64,000 nt of DNA from assembly GCF_013376095.1 (NCBI RefSeq), contig NZ_JAAMFN010000004.1:62001-126000 (forward strand), written 5' to 3'. The translations under genes were made by a program, and so were the position numbers. Numbering within the stretch: the first letter of the stretch is position 1; every line of letters starts with the position of its first letter. The notes beneath the pieces are model-generated. The model was not told the DNA's origin. It was given only the letters and a program-made list of their open reading frames with translations, and did no database searches. This document shows, piece after piece, positions 37,354 through 46,243 of the stretch. This DNA is from Arthrobacter sp. SDTb3-6 (lineage in GTDB: Bacteria > Actinomycetota > Actinomycetes > Actinomycetales > Micrococcaceae).

Positions 37354-39822
37354 GTGACCGATACTTCAGCACCAGCCTCCCCCGCCCAACCCGGCTCCGC
37401 TTCCCCCGGCCAACCCGGCTCCGCTTCCCCCGCCCAACCCTCCCTGAGGAGGCCCGGGGCCGCAGCCGTGGAGGCCCGGATTGCCGCCGCCATCGCCGCG
37501 GAGCTGGGCGTCCGCCCGGCCCAGGTGCGTGCCGCGGTGGGACTGATGGACGACGGCGCCAGCGTCCCGTTCATTGCCCGGTACCGGAAGGAAGCGACAG
37601 GGACGCTGGATGACGCCCAGTTGCGCGAGCTGGAGGAGCGCCTGCGCTACCTGCGGGAGCTGGAGGCACGCCGGAAGACCGTGCTGGAGTCCGTCCACGC
37701 CCTCGGCAAGCTGACGGAACAGCTGCGCGCCGCGATCGAGGCCGCCGCGACCAAGTCCGACCTCGAGGACCTGTACCTGCCCTACAAGTCCACGCGCAAG
37801 ACCAAGGCCGACGCCGCCCGGGAGGCGGGCCTGGAACCGCTGCTTGACTCGCTCCTGAAGAATCCTGCGCAGGCCCCCGCCGTCGTGGCAGACGCGTACC
37901 TCAACCCGGACCATGCCGTGGCAAGCGCCGACGACGCGCTGGCCGGCGCCCGCGCCATCCTGATCGAACGCGCGGGCCAGGATGCGGCCCTGGTGGGGGA
38001 GCTGCGCGAGCGGCTGTGGAAGACCGGCCGGCTGCGCTCCAGCGTGAAGGCCGGCAAGGATGCCGCCGGGGAGAAGTTCAAGGACTACTTTGACTTTGCC
38101 CAGCCGCCGCACACGCTGCCCAGCCACCGGGTCCTGGCGCTGTTGCGCGGGGAAAAGGAGGGCGTCCTGTCCCTGGACCTGGCGGAGGCGGACACGCGCG
38201 ACGCCGACGCCCAGGCCCAGGCACGCGCCAGGTACGAAAGCGCCGTGGCGCACTCCCTCGGCATCACCGGGTCCGGCCGGGCCGCCGACACCTGGCTCAT
38301 GACGGGCGCCCGTCTGGCCTGGCGCACCCGCATCCTCACCCGCCTCTCCGTGGACCTGCGCGTGCGGCTGTTCCAGGCCGCCGAGGAGGAATCCGTGCGC
38401 GTGTTTGCCGCCAACCTGCGCGACGTCCTGCTCGCCGCGCCGGCCGGCAACCGTGCCACGCTGGGCCTGGACCCGGGCCTGCGCACCGGCACGAAGGTGG
38501 CCGTGGTGGACGGCACCGGCAAGGTCACCGCGACGGACACCATCTACCCGCACGCCCCGGCCAAGCGCTGGAACGAGGCCCTCGCAACGCTCGTGGCGCT
38601 GGCTGAAACACACCAGGTGGAGCTCATCGCCATCGGCAACGGCACGGCCAGCCGCGAGACCGACAAGCTGGCCGCCGAGCTGCTCGCCGAACTCAAGCGC
38701 CGCAACCCGGGCCGCGTGGTCGCCAAGCTGGTGGTCTCCGAGGCGGGCGCCTCCGTCTACTCGGCCTCCGCCCTGGCCGGGGCCGAGCTGCCCGGCATGG
38801 ACGTCTCACTTCGCGGCGCCGTCTCCATTGCCCGCCGCCTGCAGGACCCGCTCGCGGAACTGGTCAAGATCGACCCGAAGTCCATCGGCGTGGGCCAGTA
38901 CCAGCACGACCTCACCCCGGCCAAGCTGGAACGCTCGCTGGACGCCGTCGTCGAGGACTGCGTGAATGCCGTGGGCGTGGACCTCAACACCGCCTCGCCC
39001 GCGCTCCTGGCGAGGGTGGCCGGCGTCGGGACCCTGCTGAGTGAAAACATTGTGGCGCACCGGAACGAAAACGGCCCGTTCACCAAGCGCCGCGAACTGC
39101 TCAAGGTGGCCCGGCTGGGCCCCAAAGCGTACGAACAGTGCGCCGGCTTCCTGCGCATCACCGGGGGAGCGGAGCCGCTGGACGCCTCCAGCGTGCACCC
39201 CGAAGCGTACGGGGTGGCGCGGAAAATCCTGGCTGCCGTGGGTGCGGACAAGGCGGAAATCTCCGGCGGCGTGGCTGCCGTGGCAACAGTCGACCCGCAG
39301 GCCTTTGTGGACGGCGCGTTCGGCCTGCCCACCGTAAAGGACATCGTGGCCGAGCTGCAGAAGCCCGGACGCGACCCCCGCCCCCGCTTTGAAACAGCCA
39401 CCTTCACCGAGGGCATCGAAAAGATCACCGACCTTTACCCCGGCATGATCCTGGAGGGCACCGTCTCCAACGTGGCGGCCTTCGGCGCGTTCGTGGACAT
39501 CGGCGTGCACCAGGACGGGCTGGTCCACGTTTCGGCCATGAGCAATTCCTTCGTCTCCGACCCCCACACCGTAGTCAAGTCCGGACAGGTGGTGCGCGTG
39601 AAGGTGCTCGAGGTGGAGCCGGAGCGCAAGCGCATCTCGCTGACCCTGCGGCTGGATGACGAGGCGAAGGCCGCAGGACCCCGCCAGGCCCGGCCGGCGG
39701 AGGGTTCCCGCCAGGCCAAGGGGTCCGGCCAGGCCCGGCCGGCGGCCAAGGGGTCCGGCCAGGCCCGGCCGGCGGCGACCGCCATGGCCGAGGCCCTGCG
39801 CCGTGCGGGATTGGGGAAGTGA
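37354..39822 (+). CDS. tex: Tex-family RNA-binding transcription accessory protein
   Basis: An 822-residue nucleic-acid-binding protein. Order: Tex N-terminal helical domain (VPFIARYRKEATGTLDDAQL), YqgF/RNase H-like domain (LGLDPGLRTGTKVAVVDGTG), helix-hairpin-helix region (VGVDLNTASPALLARVAGVG), and a C-terminal S1 domain (ILEGTVSNVAAFGAFVDIGV, LVHVSAMS). Both ends are extended by low-complexity repeats: PGSASPGQ/PGSASPAQ near residue 10-25, and a C-terminal AKGSGQARPA repeated exactly at DNA level (39715-39744, 39745-39774). Tex is linked to transcription accuracy and rRNA or stress gene expression. GTG start fits the -10 spacing. Confidence 0.95.
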   Translation: MTDTSAPASPAQPGSASPGQPGSASPAQPSLRRPGAAAVEARIAAAIAAELGVRPAQVRAAVGLMDDGASVPFIARYRKEATGTLDDAQLRELEERLRYLRELEARRKTVLESVHALGKLTEQLRAAIEAAATKSDLEDLYLPYKSTRKTKADAAREAGLEPLLDSLLKNPAQAPAVVADAYLNPDHAVASADDALAGARAILIERAGQDAALVGELRERLWKTGRLRSSVKAGKDAAGEKFKDYFDFAQPPHTLPSHRVLALLRGEKEGVLSLDLAEADTRDADAQAQARARYESAVAHSLGITGSGRAADTWLMTGARLAWRTRILTRLSVDLRVRLFQAAEEESVRVFAANLRDVLLAAPAGNRATLGLDPGLRTGTKVAVVDGTGKVTATDTIYPHAPAKRWNEALATLVALAETHQVELIAIGNGTASRETDKLAAELLAELKRRNPGRVVAKLVVSEAGASVYSASALAGAELPGMDVSLRGAVSIARRLQDPLAELVKIDPKSIGVGQYQHDLTPAKLERSLDAVVEDCVNAVGVDLNTASPALLARVAGVGTLLSENIVAHRNENGPFTKRRELLKVARLGPKAYEQCAGFLRITGGAEPLDASSVHPEAYGVARKILAAVGADKAEISGGVAAVATVDPQAFVDGAFGLPTVKDIVAELQKPGRDPRPRFETATFTEGIEKITDLYPGMILEGTVSNVAAFGAFVDIGVHQDGLVHVSAMSNSFVSDPHTVVKSGQVVRVKVLEVEPERKRISLTLRLDDEAKAAGPRQARPAEGSRQAKGSGQARPAAKGSGQARPAATAMAEALRRAGLGK
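39715..39774 (+). repeat. Exact 30-bp tandem duplication in tex
   Basis: Two perfect copies of 30 bp, each encoding AKGSGQARPA in the flexible tail after the S1 domain; a diverged partial copy precedes them. Multiple of three, so the frame is kept. Length variation between strains would be expected. Confidence 0.85.
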
Positions 39823-39909
39823 CCACCCCGCGGCGCTTCACATGTTCGGCACCGTGCAGGTTTGGCGCGAAAAGTCCAGCACATCTTCGCGCAGGGGTCA
39901 TATAACCGT

Positions 39910-39915
39910 CATAAT
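39910..39915 (+). promoter_or_regulatory. Candidate -10 upstream of the SAM riboswitch
   Basis: CATAAT, about 40 nt before the riboswitch core; TTCGCG at 39886-39891 is a weak -35 at 18 nt. The stretch around it (TATAACCGTCATAATG) is AT-rich compared with the rest. Confidence 0.4.
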
Positions 39916-39952
39916 GTTGCAGCTTTGCGGGCCGGTCTCGCACACTGGTAGC

Positions 39953-40060
39953 AGGTCATGAGTGCCTGCGACAAGCCCCGGCTCGCAGGCCGGCAACCCT
40001 CCTTTCCGCGGCGGGGTGCCCCGGGTGAAGACCAGGCGTTGGGCCAGCCGGCCCCAACGC
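39953..40060 (+). ncRNA. SAM-IV-type S-adenosylmethionine riboswitch
   Basis: The sequence has the conserved SAM-IV core: GGTCATGAGTGCC, stem GCCTGCGA/TCGCAGGC (39964-39971, 39983-39990) enclosing AAGCCCCGG, then CCGGCAACCCTCC, the GGCGGGGTGCCCCGGGTGAA block and closing GACC (40030-40033) pairing with GGTC. A further hairpin GCGTTGGG/CCCCAACGC follows (40036-40060). The downstream imperfect hairpin at 40087-40119 could serve as terminator or to hide the ribosome site. It sits before metY-metX, the expected target: high SAM should lower expression. Confidence 0.9.
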
Positions 40061-40086
40061 AAGCGCGGGCCGCAACTTCCAAGCCC

Positions 40087-40119
40087 GGCCCCCGTCGGTC
40101 CCTCGGACCAGGCGGGGCC
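40087..40119 (+). terminator. Possible expression-platform hairpin of the SAM riboswitch
   Basis: GGCCCCCGTCGGTCC pairs imperfectly with GGACCAGGCGGGGCC around a CTC loop. It lies between the aptamer and the AAGGAG ribosome site of metY. No strong T-run follows, so the mechanism (termination or translational) is uncertain. Confidence 0.35.
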
Positions 40120-40155
40120 ATACTTGGACGGCCTCTAGTGTGTAAGGAGCTCACC

Positions 40156-41472
40156 ATGAGCAACGCATGGTCCTTTGAAACCCGTCAGATCCATGCCGGC
40201 CAGGAGCCGGACGCCGCCACCGGCGCCCGGGCGCTGCCGATCTACCAGACGACGTCGTTCGTGTTCCCTTCCACGGAGAGCGCTGCTGCCCGCTTTGCGC
40301 TTTCCGAGCTGGAGCCCATTTACACGCGCATCGGCAACCCCACCTCCGACGCCGTGGAACAGCGCGTCGCCAACCTGGAGGGCGGCGTCGGCGCCCTGCT
40401 GCTCGCCTCCGGCCAGGCCGCCACGACGTTTGCCATCCTGAACCTCGCCCAGGCCGGCGACCACATCGTCTCCAGCCCCAGCGTCTACGGCGGCACCTTC
40501 AACCTGCTGGCCCACACGCTGAAGAAGCTTGGCATCGAGGTCACCTTCGTCTCCGACCCGGACAACCTGGACGAATGGCGCTCCTCCGTCCGGCCCAACA
40601 CGAAGGCGTTCTTTGGCGAGACGGTCTCCAACCCGCGCCAGGACGTGCTCGACCTGGAAAACATCAGCGCCATCGCGCACGACGCCGGTGTGCCGCTCAT
40701 CGTGGACAACACCCTGGCCACCCCGTACCTGATCCGCCCCCTGGAATGGGGTGCGGACATCGTGATCCACTCCGCCACCAAGTACCTGGGCGGCCACGGC
40801 AACGCCATCGGCGGTGTGATTGTCGACGGCGGCAAGTTCGACTTTGCCGCCAGCCCGGAGAAGTTCCCCGGTTTCAACACCCCCGACGAAAGCTACAACG
40901 GCCTGGTGTATGCCCGTGACCTCGGCGTGGGCAGCGCCCTGGGGGCGAACCTGGCCTACATCCTCAAGGCCCGCGTGCAGCTGCTGCGCGACCTCGGCTC
41001 CGCCATTTCCCCCTTCAACGCCTTCCTCATCGCACAGGGCATCGAGACGCTGAGCCTGCGCGTGGAACGCCACGTCAGCAATGCCGTGAAGGTGGCCGAA
41101 TGGCTCGAGGCCAACGAAAACGTCGAGGCGGTTGCCTACGCCGGCATCCCCTCCAGCCCCTGGTTTGAGCGCGGCCGCAAGTACAGCCCCAAGGGCACCG
41201 GCGCCATCGTCTCCTTTGACATCAAGGGCGGGCTGGACGCCGGCCGCCGCTTCGTGGACGGCCTGGAGCTCCACTCCCACGTCGCGAACCTCGGCGACGT
41301 GCGCTCCCTGGTGATCCACCCGGCGTCGACCACCCATGCACAGCTGAGCGAGGAGCAGCGGCTCGCCGCCGGCGTCCGCCCCGGACTGGTCCGCCTGTCC
41401 GTCGGGCTGGAAGGCGTTGAGGACATCATCGCCGATCTCGAGGCCGGATTCCGCGCAGCCAAAACTGCGTGA
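40156..41472 (+). CDS. metY: O-acetylhomoserine sulfhydrylase
   Basis: PLP enzyme (438 residues) that makes homocysteine from O-acetylhomoserine and sulfide. It begins SFETRQIHAGQEPDAATGAR and has YTRIGNPTSDAVEQRVANLE, VDNTLATPYLIRPLEWGADI and the Schiff-base lysine Lys209 in HSATKYLGGHGN; the inserted region IVDGGKFDFAASPEKFPGF separates it from cystathionine synthases and marks the MetY group. TAAGGAG precedes ATG 40156; the upstream in-frame ATG at 39958 lies in the riboswitch. metX overlaps its end. Confidence 0.94.
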   Translation: MSNAWSFETRQIHAGQEPDAATGARALPIYQTTSFVFPSTESAAARFALSELEPIYTRIGNPTSDAVEQRVANLEGGVGALLLASGQAATTFAILNLAQAGDHIVSSPSVYGGTFNLLAHTLKKLGIEVTFVSDPDNLDEWRSSVRPNTKAFFGETVSNPRQDVLDLENISAIAHDAGVPLIVDNTLATPYLIRPLEWGADIVIHSATKYLGGHGNAIGGVIVDGGKFDFAASPEKFPGFNTPDESYNGLVYARDLGVGSALGANLAYILKARVQLLRDLGSAISPFNAFLIAQGIETLSLRVERHVSNAVKVAEWLEANENVEAVAYAGIPSSPWFERGRKYSPKGTGAIVSFDIKGGLDAGRRFVDGLELHSHVANLGDVRSLVIHPASTTHAQLSEEQRLAAGVRPGLVRLSVGLEGVEDIIADLEAGFRAAKTA

Positions 41473-42683
41473 GTGCCATGGAAAGGACGGCTGCGGAGGA
41501 CAGCGTGTTTAGCCCGGACACCGACCCCGGAACGCCCGGCCCCGGAGGCAGCCCCTGGTCTGCCGCCGTCGGGCAGGGCGGCGGCGTGCTGCGCAGCGTG
41601 AACATCGGCAACCTGCCGCTGGAGGCCGGGGGCGAACTGCCTGCCGTCACGGTGGCCTACGAATGCTGGGGCACGCTGGACGCGTCCGGCAGCAACGCCG
41701 TCCTCATCCAGCACGCCCTCACCGGCAGCACGCACGTCAGCCGCGGCGACTCCGAGGAGGACGGCTGGTGGGAGGGCCTGGTCGGTCCCGGCGCCGTGGT
41801 CGACACCAACAAGTATTTTGTGGTGGCGGCAAACATGCTCGGCGGCTGCTACGGCACCACGGGCCCGTCCAGCATTGCCGACGACGGCGCGCCCTACGGC
41901 TCACGCTTCCCGTTCGTCACGATCCGCGACTCGGTCCACGCCGAGGCGCGCCTGGCCGATGCCCTGGGCGTCACCGCCTGGCACGCCGTGATCGGTGGAT
42001 CCATGGGCGGCGCCCGCGCCCTTGAATGGGCCGTGACGTTCCCCGAGCGGGTTCAGCGCTGTGCCGTCGTGGCGGCGTGCGCGGCCAGCACGGCCGAACA
42101 GATCGCCTTTGCCCAAGCGCAGGTGCTGGCCATCCGGCAGGACCCGAACTTTGCCGGCGGGGACTACTACGACGGCGCGGCGCCCGTCCTGGGTCTCGGG
42201 CTGGCCCGGCGGATTGCCCACATTACGTACAGGTCGGAGCAGGAGATGGGTGCCCGCTTTGGGCGCTCCGTGCAGCCCGGCGAGGACCCGCTGGGGCACG
42301 CCCGGCTGCGGCCTGCCGCCGGGGGTTCCGTGGAGGGGCGGTACCAGGTGGAAAGCTACCTGGACCACCAGGCGCGCAAGCTGGTCACCCGCTTCGACGC
42401 CAACAGCTATGTGGCGATCACCGAGGCGCTCATGAGCCACGACGTCACGCGCGGCCGCGGCACGCTGGGCGAGGCCCTGGCCCGCACCGAGGGCGTGGAG
42501 TTCCTGGTGGCAGCGGTCAGCAGCGACCGGCTGTACTTCCCGGCGCAGTCGGCGGAACTGGCTGCCGCCCTTCCCGGCGAGGTCCGGGTGCGCCACATCG
42601 ACTCCGCCATCGGCCACGACGGCTTCCTGACCGAGGTGGGCGCCGTCGGCGAACTGCTCCGGGAGTCCTTCTTCGCGGAGTAG
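41469..42683 (+). CDS. metX: Homoserine O-acetyltransferase
   Basis: Alpha/beta-hydrolase-fold enzyme (404 residues) that acetylates homoserine with acetyl-CoA, supplying MetY. The nucleophile is Ser178 in GGSMGGARALEW, and the catalytic His is in IDSAIGHDGFLTEV; QHALTGSTHV and NMLGGCYGTTGPSS are MetX hallmarks (acetyl rather than succinyl use is usual for this group). GTG 41469 overlaps the metY stop (GTGA); ATG 41478 is an alternative. Both genes share the SAM riboswitch. Confidence 0.95.
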   Translation: MSAMERTAAEDSVFSPDTDPGTPGPGGSPWSAAVGQGGGVLRSVNIGNLPLEAGGELPAVTVAYECWGTLDASGSNAVLIQHALTGSTHVSRGDSEEDGWWEGLVGPGAVVDTNKYFVVAANMLGGCYGTTGPSSIADDGAPYGSRFPFVTIRDSVHAEARLADALGVTAWHAVIGGSMGGARALEWAVTFPERVQRCAVVAACAASTAEQIAFAQAQVLAIRQDPNFAGGDYYDGAAPVLGLGLARRIAHITYRSEQEMGARFGRSVQPGEDPLGHARLRPAAGGSVEGRYQVESYLDHQARKLVTRFDANSYVAITEALMSHDVTRGRGTLGEALARTEGVEFLVAAVSSDRLYFPAQSAELAAALPGEVRVRHIDSAIGHDGFLTEVGAVGELLRESFFAE

Positions 42684-42742
42684 TCCGGCGGGGCCGCCGG
42701 GCCTGGCTCCGGGCGGTTCCCGGGCCGGGACGCGGCCGGCGC

Positions 42743-43159
42743 CTAGAAGTTTTTGAAGATCGCTTCGCGGTGGGCTGCGTACTGTTCGGCCGTGACCTGG
42801 CCGGCGCGGCGGGCGGCATCGAGGGCATCCAGCTGCCGCTTGAGCTCGGCCTCGGCCCTCATGCGCTCGTTGGCGAAGCCCATCGACTGTTGCCCCTGGG
42901 CGTTGTCGTAGGCCTTCATCGGGACGCCGTTGAGCAGCGTTCCGCCATGTGGGATCGGCGGATCCTGCCGGACGGTCCGGGACTGGATTCCGCGGGGCGG
43001 GGCATTGCGGGTGCGCTTGCGGCGGGAGGACGCCCGGACGAAGCTCGCCACCAGGGCCACGCCAAAAAACACCAGGATCAACCACGGCGGGACTGCGCCG
43101 GATCCGGATGACGAGGCAGCCATGGTCCCGGCTGCCGAAGGGTCGAGCATAGTCAGCAC
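42743..43159 (-). CDS. Membrane protein with C-terminal SHOCT domain
   Basis: A 138-residue protein with one N-terminal membrane segment (PPWLILVFFGVALVASFVRA), a basic linker (SSRRKRTRN) and a C-terminal short helical SHOCT-type domain (LKRQLDALDAARRAGQVTAE, EAIFKNF), a module thought to aid oligomerisation. Function unknown. GTG 43159 is preceded by AGAGG at a suitable distance. It converges with metX and lies next to the divergently unrelated GDSL gene. Confidence 0.78.
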   Translation of the reverse strand: MLTMLDPSAAGTMAASSSGSGAVPPWLILVFFGVALVASFVRASSRRKRTRNAPPRGIQSRTVRQDPPIPHGGTLLNGVPMKAYDNAQGQQSMGFANERMRAEAELKRQLDALDAARRAGQVTAEQYAAHREAIFKNF

Positions 43160-43255
43160 AACACACCTCTTCCACGCTCAGGGACGCAGACAACTGCGTC
43201 TCCTTCCATGGTAGTCCGGAATGGTGCACCCCGGCCCGGGCGGGCCGGCAGGTGG

Positions 43256-44113
43256 CTAGTGCGAAAGCGGCAAACCCGTTCCCAGTCCCGGCCCAAACAC
43301 CGGGCCGGCCGTTGGGCGCTTGGCGGACATTCCGTCGCCGGAGGAGCGGTGCCGCAGCCGGCGCAGCACCCAGGGGAACAGGAACTCGCGCGCCCACACC
43401 AGGTCCTCGGCCCGGGCGGCCTGCCACTTCTGCACAGGCAGGGGCTTCGGCAGCATCGGGAGCAGTTCGTGCGGGACGTTCAGCGTGTCCAGGACCATGA
43501 TGGCGATGTTGTGGTGGCCCAGGGGGGAAAAGTGCAGCCGGTCCGGGGACCACATTTGCGGGTCCCTCAGCTGGCGCATGGACCACATGTCCGCCACGAC
43601 GGCGTCGTGCCGCAGTGCGATGGTGCGGAGGTTTTCGTTGTACACGGCCACGCGGCCCCGCACCATGCCGAGCACGGGCGTGTCGCGGATGTCCGGTCCG
43701 TTGAACAACAGGACGGTGGCCCCGGCTGCGGACATCCTGCCCACGGCTGCATCCAGGCGTTCGGCCAGGTGGTCGGGGTCGGAACCGGGCCGGATGAGGT
43801 CGTTGCCACCTGCGGAAATGCTGATCAGGTCCGGCTTGAGCGCCAGGGCCGGTTCCAGCTGCCCGTCAATGATCTGCTGCAGGAGCCGGCCCCGAATGGC
43901 CAGGTTGGCATATTTGAAGTCGTCGCGGCCGCGGCTCAGGTCCTCGGCCACCCGGTCCGCCCAGCCGCGGTGCCCGCCGGGGCTGTTGGGCTCGGGGTCG
44001 CCGATCCCCTCGGTAAAGGAGTCGCCGATGGCAATGTAGCGGTTCCACGGGTGGCGGGGCGGCGCCACGGTGCCCGGCTGCCGGGATTCTTCTGCGTCGG
44101 AAAATTCACTCAC
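43256..44113 (-). CDS. SGNH/GDSL-family hydrolase
   Basis: A 285-residue serine esterase or lipase of the SGNH fold. Block I is IAIGDSFTEGIGDPEP with nucleophile Ser32, block II/III show GRLLQQI and SAGGNDLI, and block V is SPDRLHFSPLGHH with the catalytic Asp-x-x-His. No signal peptide is evident. Substrate unknown; family members deacylate lipids or glycans. The GTG start lies 6 nt after CAGTAT. It is divergent from the alpha/beta hydrolase gene. Confidence 0.88.
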   Translation of the reverse strand: MSEFSDAEESRQPGTVAPPRHPWNRYIAIGDSFTEGIGDPEPNSPGGHRGWADRVAEDLSRGRDDFKYANLAIRGRLLQQIIDGQLEPALALKPDLISISAGGNDLIRPGSDPDHLAERLDAAVGRMSAAGATVLLFNGPDIRDTPVLGMVRGRVAVYNENLRTIALRHDAVVADMWSMRQLRDPQMWSPDRLHFSPLGHHNIAIMVLDTLNVPHELLPMLPKPLPVQKWQAARAEDLVWAREFLFPWVLRRLRHRSSGDGMSAKRPTAGPVFGPGLGTGLPLSH

Positions 44114-44119
44114 GGTTCC

Positions 44120-44125
44120 ATACTG
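44120..44125 (-). promoter_or_regulatory. Putative -10 of the leaderless GDSL gene
   Basis: Minus-strand CAGTAT, 6 nt (GGAACC), GTG at 44113; the GGAACCGTG context is the same as at ligA. Confidence 0.4.
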
Positions 44126-44200
44126 CCCTCGGGGCCCCTCCCGGCGCCACCGGTCCGCCCGGTTGGCCCCCTGCAACAGCGCCATGGAAAGATGGGGCGC

Positions 44201-44836
44201 ATGAGTGAATCCCCCCAAGTGCTGTGGTCCCGTCCCGAAAATGAGCGGGCCGGCACGCCCCTGCTGGTCATGTTCCACGGCTACGGTGCCGACGAAGCCG
44301 ACCTCTTCGGGCTGGCGGCGCAGCTGCCTGCCGAGTTCACGGTCGCCTCCGTCCAGGGGCCGCTGCAGGCCGGCCCGGGCCGGGCCTGGTTCCCGCTCCG
44401 GACGGACCTTTCCTACTCGCTGGACTCGGTCACGGAAACGGCGGCAGGCGTCGAGGCGTGGCTGGACACCATCCGCGGCGCGCACAGCTCGGTGACCCTC
44501 TTCGGGTTTTCCCAGGGCATGTGCGTGGCCACCACGCTGCTGCGGCACCGGCCCGCAGACTACGTGGCCGTCGTCGGGCTTTCAGGATTTGTGGTGGAGG
44601 CGGACGGGGACCCCTGGTTCGATGACCAGGCCACGGCCGCCGCGAAGCCGGAGATCTTCTGGGGCCGCGACCAGGCCGACCCCGTCATACCCGCCGCCGC
44701 CGTGGAGTACACCAACACCTGGCTGCGCGCCCACACCGAGCTCACCAAGGTGCTGTACACGGGCATTTGGCACGGCATCAACGCCCAGGAAATAGCGCAC
44801 GTGGGCGAGTTCCTGCGGTACAAGGTGCTGAACTAG
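44201..44836 (+). CDS. Alpha/beta hydrolase (phospholipase/carboxylesterase type)
   Basis: A 211-residue hydrolase of the YpfH/lysophospholipase-like family. It shows LLVMFHGYGADEADLFGLA (oxyanion region), the nucleophile Ser104 in LFGFSQGMCVATTLL, Asp in WGRDQADPVIP and catalytic His in GIWHGINAQEI. Cytoplasmic by lack of a signal peptide. It probably cleaves short esters. AAAGAT lies 7 nt before the ATG, so a leaderless transcript is possible. Confidence 0.88.
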   Translation: MSESPQVLWSRPENERAGTPLLVMFHGYGADEADLFGLAAQLPAEFTVASVQGPLQAGPGRAWFPLRTDLSYSLDSVTETAAGVEAWLDTIRGAHSSVTLFGFSQGMCVATTLLRHRPADYVAVVGLSGFVVEADGDPWFDDQATAAAKPEIFWGRDQADPVIPAAAVEYTNTWLRAHTELTKVLYTGIWHGINAQEIAHVGEFLRYKVLN

Positions 44837-44839
44837 GCC

Positions 44840-45070
44840 CTACCTGGGCGTGCTGATCCGCACCGTTTCGCCGCCCACGGTGACGGTGTCGCCGTCGTGC
44901 AGCTGGCGGCCGCGGCGCTCGTCGATTTCACCGTTCACCTTGACCATGCCGTTCTTGATGAGGTCCGCGGCCTCCACACCGTCCTCCACCAGGCTGGCGA
45001 GCTTGAGCAGCTGCCCCAGGCGGATCATGTCGTCGCGGATGGGAATGTCGATGATCTCGTGTGAACTCAT
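44840..45070 (-). CDS. S4-domain RNA-binding protein (YbcJ-like)
   Basis: A 76-residue protein consisting of one S4 domain: IRLGQLLKLASLVEDGVEAA, then KNGMVKVNGEIDERRGRQLHDGDTV. Small free-standing S4 proteins of this type bind structured RNA, often ribosomal; the exact role is not known. Start at ATG 45070, 6 nt after CACAAT, in the leaderless style. It converges with the alpha/beta hydrolase gene, only 3 nt separating the stops. Confidence 0.9.
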   Translation of the reverse strand: MSSHEIIDIPIRDDMIRLGQLLKLASLVEDGVEAADLIKNGMVKVNGEIDERRGRQLHDGDTVTVGGETVRISTPR

Positions 45071-45076
45071 GGGTCA

Positions 45077-45082
45077 ATTGTG
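45077..45082 (-). promoter_or_regulatory. Putative -10 of the leaderless S4-domain gene
   Basis: Minus-strand CACAAT, 6 nt (TGACCC), ATG at 45070. No ribosome site is present. Confidence 0.4.
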
Positions 45083-45155
45083 CCGCATGGGGCGCGACGC
45101 CGGCGCCGGCCGGTTATAACGTGGTGGGAGACACGCCAGCCATCCAGGAGCCCCC

Positions 45156-46208
45156 ATGAATGCCAGTCAGATCATTGTCAGCGGCTACACCCGGGAGCCC
45201 TACGGCGGGGGCCCCGGCGTCGGGCGCTTTTCGCTGGAACCGGACGGCACGGTGGGGCGGCAGCTGGCCGTCGGAGGCGCGGTGAATCCGTCGTTCATCG
45301 CGCCCGGTGGCGGGGCCCTGCTGGCCGTGGAGGAGCTGCCCCAGGGCCGGATCGCCGCACTCGACCCCGAAACGCTTGAACTGCGCGGCCGCGTGGCCTC
45401 CGGCGGCGCGGACCCCTGCCACCTCGCGCTCATCGGCCCCGACGTCTGGGCAGCCAACTACTCCTCCGGCACGGCATCCGTGACACCCCTGGCCGCCGTT
45501 TTGGGAAGCACGACGCCGGAACCCCCGGAGCTGTTGTCCCACCCGGGCACCGGTCCCGTCGCGGACCGGCAGGGCGGGTCGCACGCACACCAGGTGACAG
45601 CCACCCCCTGGGGCACGGTGCTGGTATCCGACCTTGGCGCCGACCGGGTGGATGAGTACTCGGCCGCGTCCCGCGTCCGGCTGGGGTCCGCGGAATTGCC
45701 GCCGGGCACCGGGCCGCGGCACGTGGCCATCGCGGGGGAGTTCCTGCTGGTGGCCGGGGAACTTGACGGGCACCTGCATGTGCTGCGGCGCGCCGACGTG
45801 GATCCGGGCGGGGCCGATCCGCACGACGGCGCCGGCCGGTTCTGGAAGTGGCTGCTCCGGGTGCCGCTGTCCGCCGGGGCGGACGGCGGCACCGCGGGGT
45901 CGGCCCCCTCCCACATCCAGCTGTCCGGTGACGGCACCAGGCTCTACGCCGCCGTCCGGGGGGCGGACACCGTGGTGGTGCTGGACGTTTCCGGCCTGGA
46001 CGCAGGCAGGCCTCCGGCCGTCCTGCGCCGGGTCCCGTGCGGCGGCCGCTGGCCGCGGCACTTTGCCCTGGGAAACAACCGGCTGTACGTGGCCAACCAG
46101 CGCTCCAACACCGTGGCCGTCTTTGCCCTTGACGGCGACGGCCTGCCCGGCGCCGAACCGGTGCAGACGGTCGGGTTCGGCAGCCCCACCTGCATCGTGC
46201 TGGCCTGA
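45156..46208 (+). CDS. Lactonase family (beta-propeller) protein
   Basis: A 350-residue protein of the seven-bladed propeller family that includes 6-phosphogluconolactonase of the Pgl type. Repeated blade motifs are visible: VNPSFIAPGGGALLAVEE, DPCHLALIGPDVWAANYSSG, GPRHVAIAGEFLLVAGELDG, APSHIQLSGDGTRLYAAVRG and WPRHFALGNNRLYVANQRSN. GGSHAHQVTATPWG is the typical metal-site strand. It could hydrolyse 6-phosphogluconolactone or another lactone. AGGAG precedes the ATG. Confidence 0.85.
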   Translation: MNASQIIVSGYTREPYGGGPGVGRFSLEPDGTVGRQLAVGGAVNPSFIAPGGGALLAVEELPQGRIAALDPETLELRGRVASGGADPCHLALIGPDVWAANYSSGTASVTPLAAVLGSTTPEPPELLSHPGTGPVADRQGGSHAHQVTATPWGTVLVSDLGADRVDEYSAASRVRLGSAELPPGTGPRHVAIAGEFLLVAGELDGHLHVLRRADVDPGGADPHDGAGRFWKWLLRVPLSAGADGGTAGSAPSHIQLSGDGTRLYAAVRGADTVVVLDVSGLDAGRPPAVLRRVPCGGRWPRHFALGNNRLYVANQRSNTVAVFALDGDGLPGAEPVQTVGFGSPTCIVLA

Positions 46209-46243
46209 GCGGCACCCCGGCGGAACGACGGCGTCTGCCCGAG

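Noticed and set aside
39958-40155. N-terminal extension of MetY from the ATG at 39958
   Set aside because: The stretch is the SAM-IV aptamer; the family start with TAAGGAG is at 40156.
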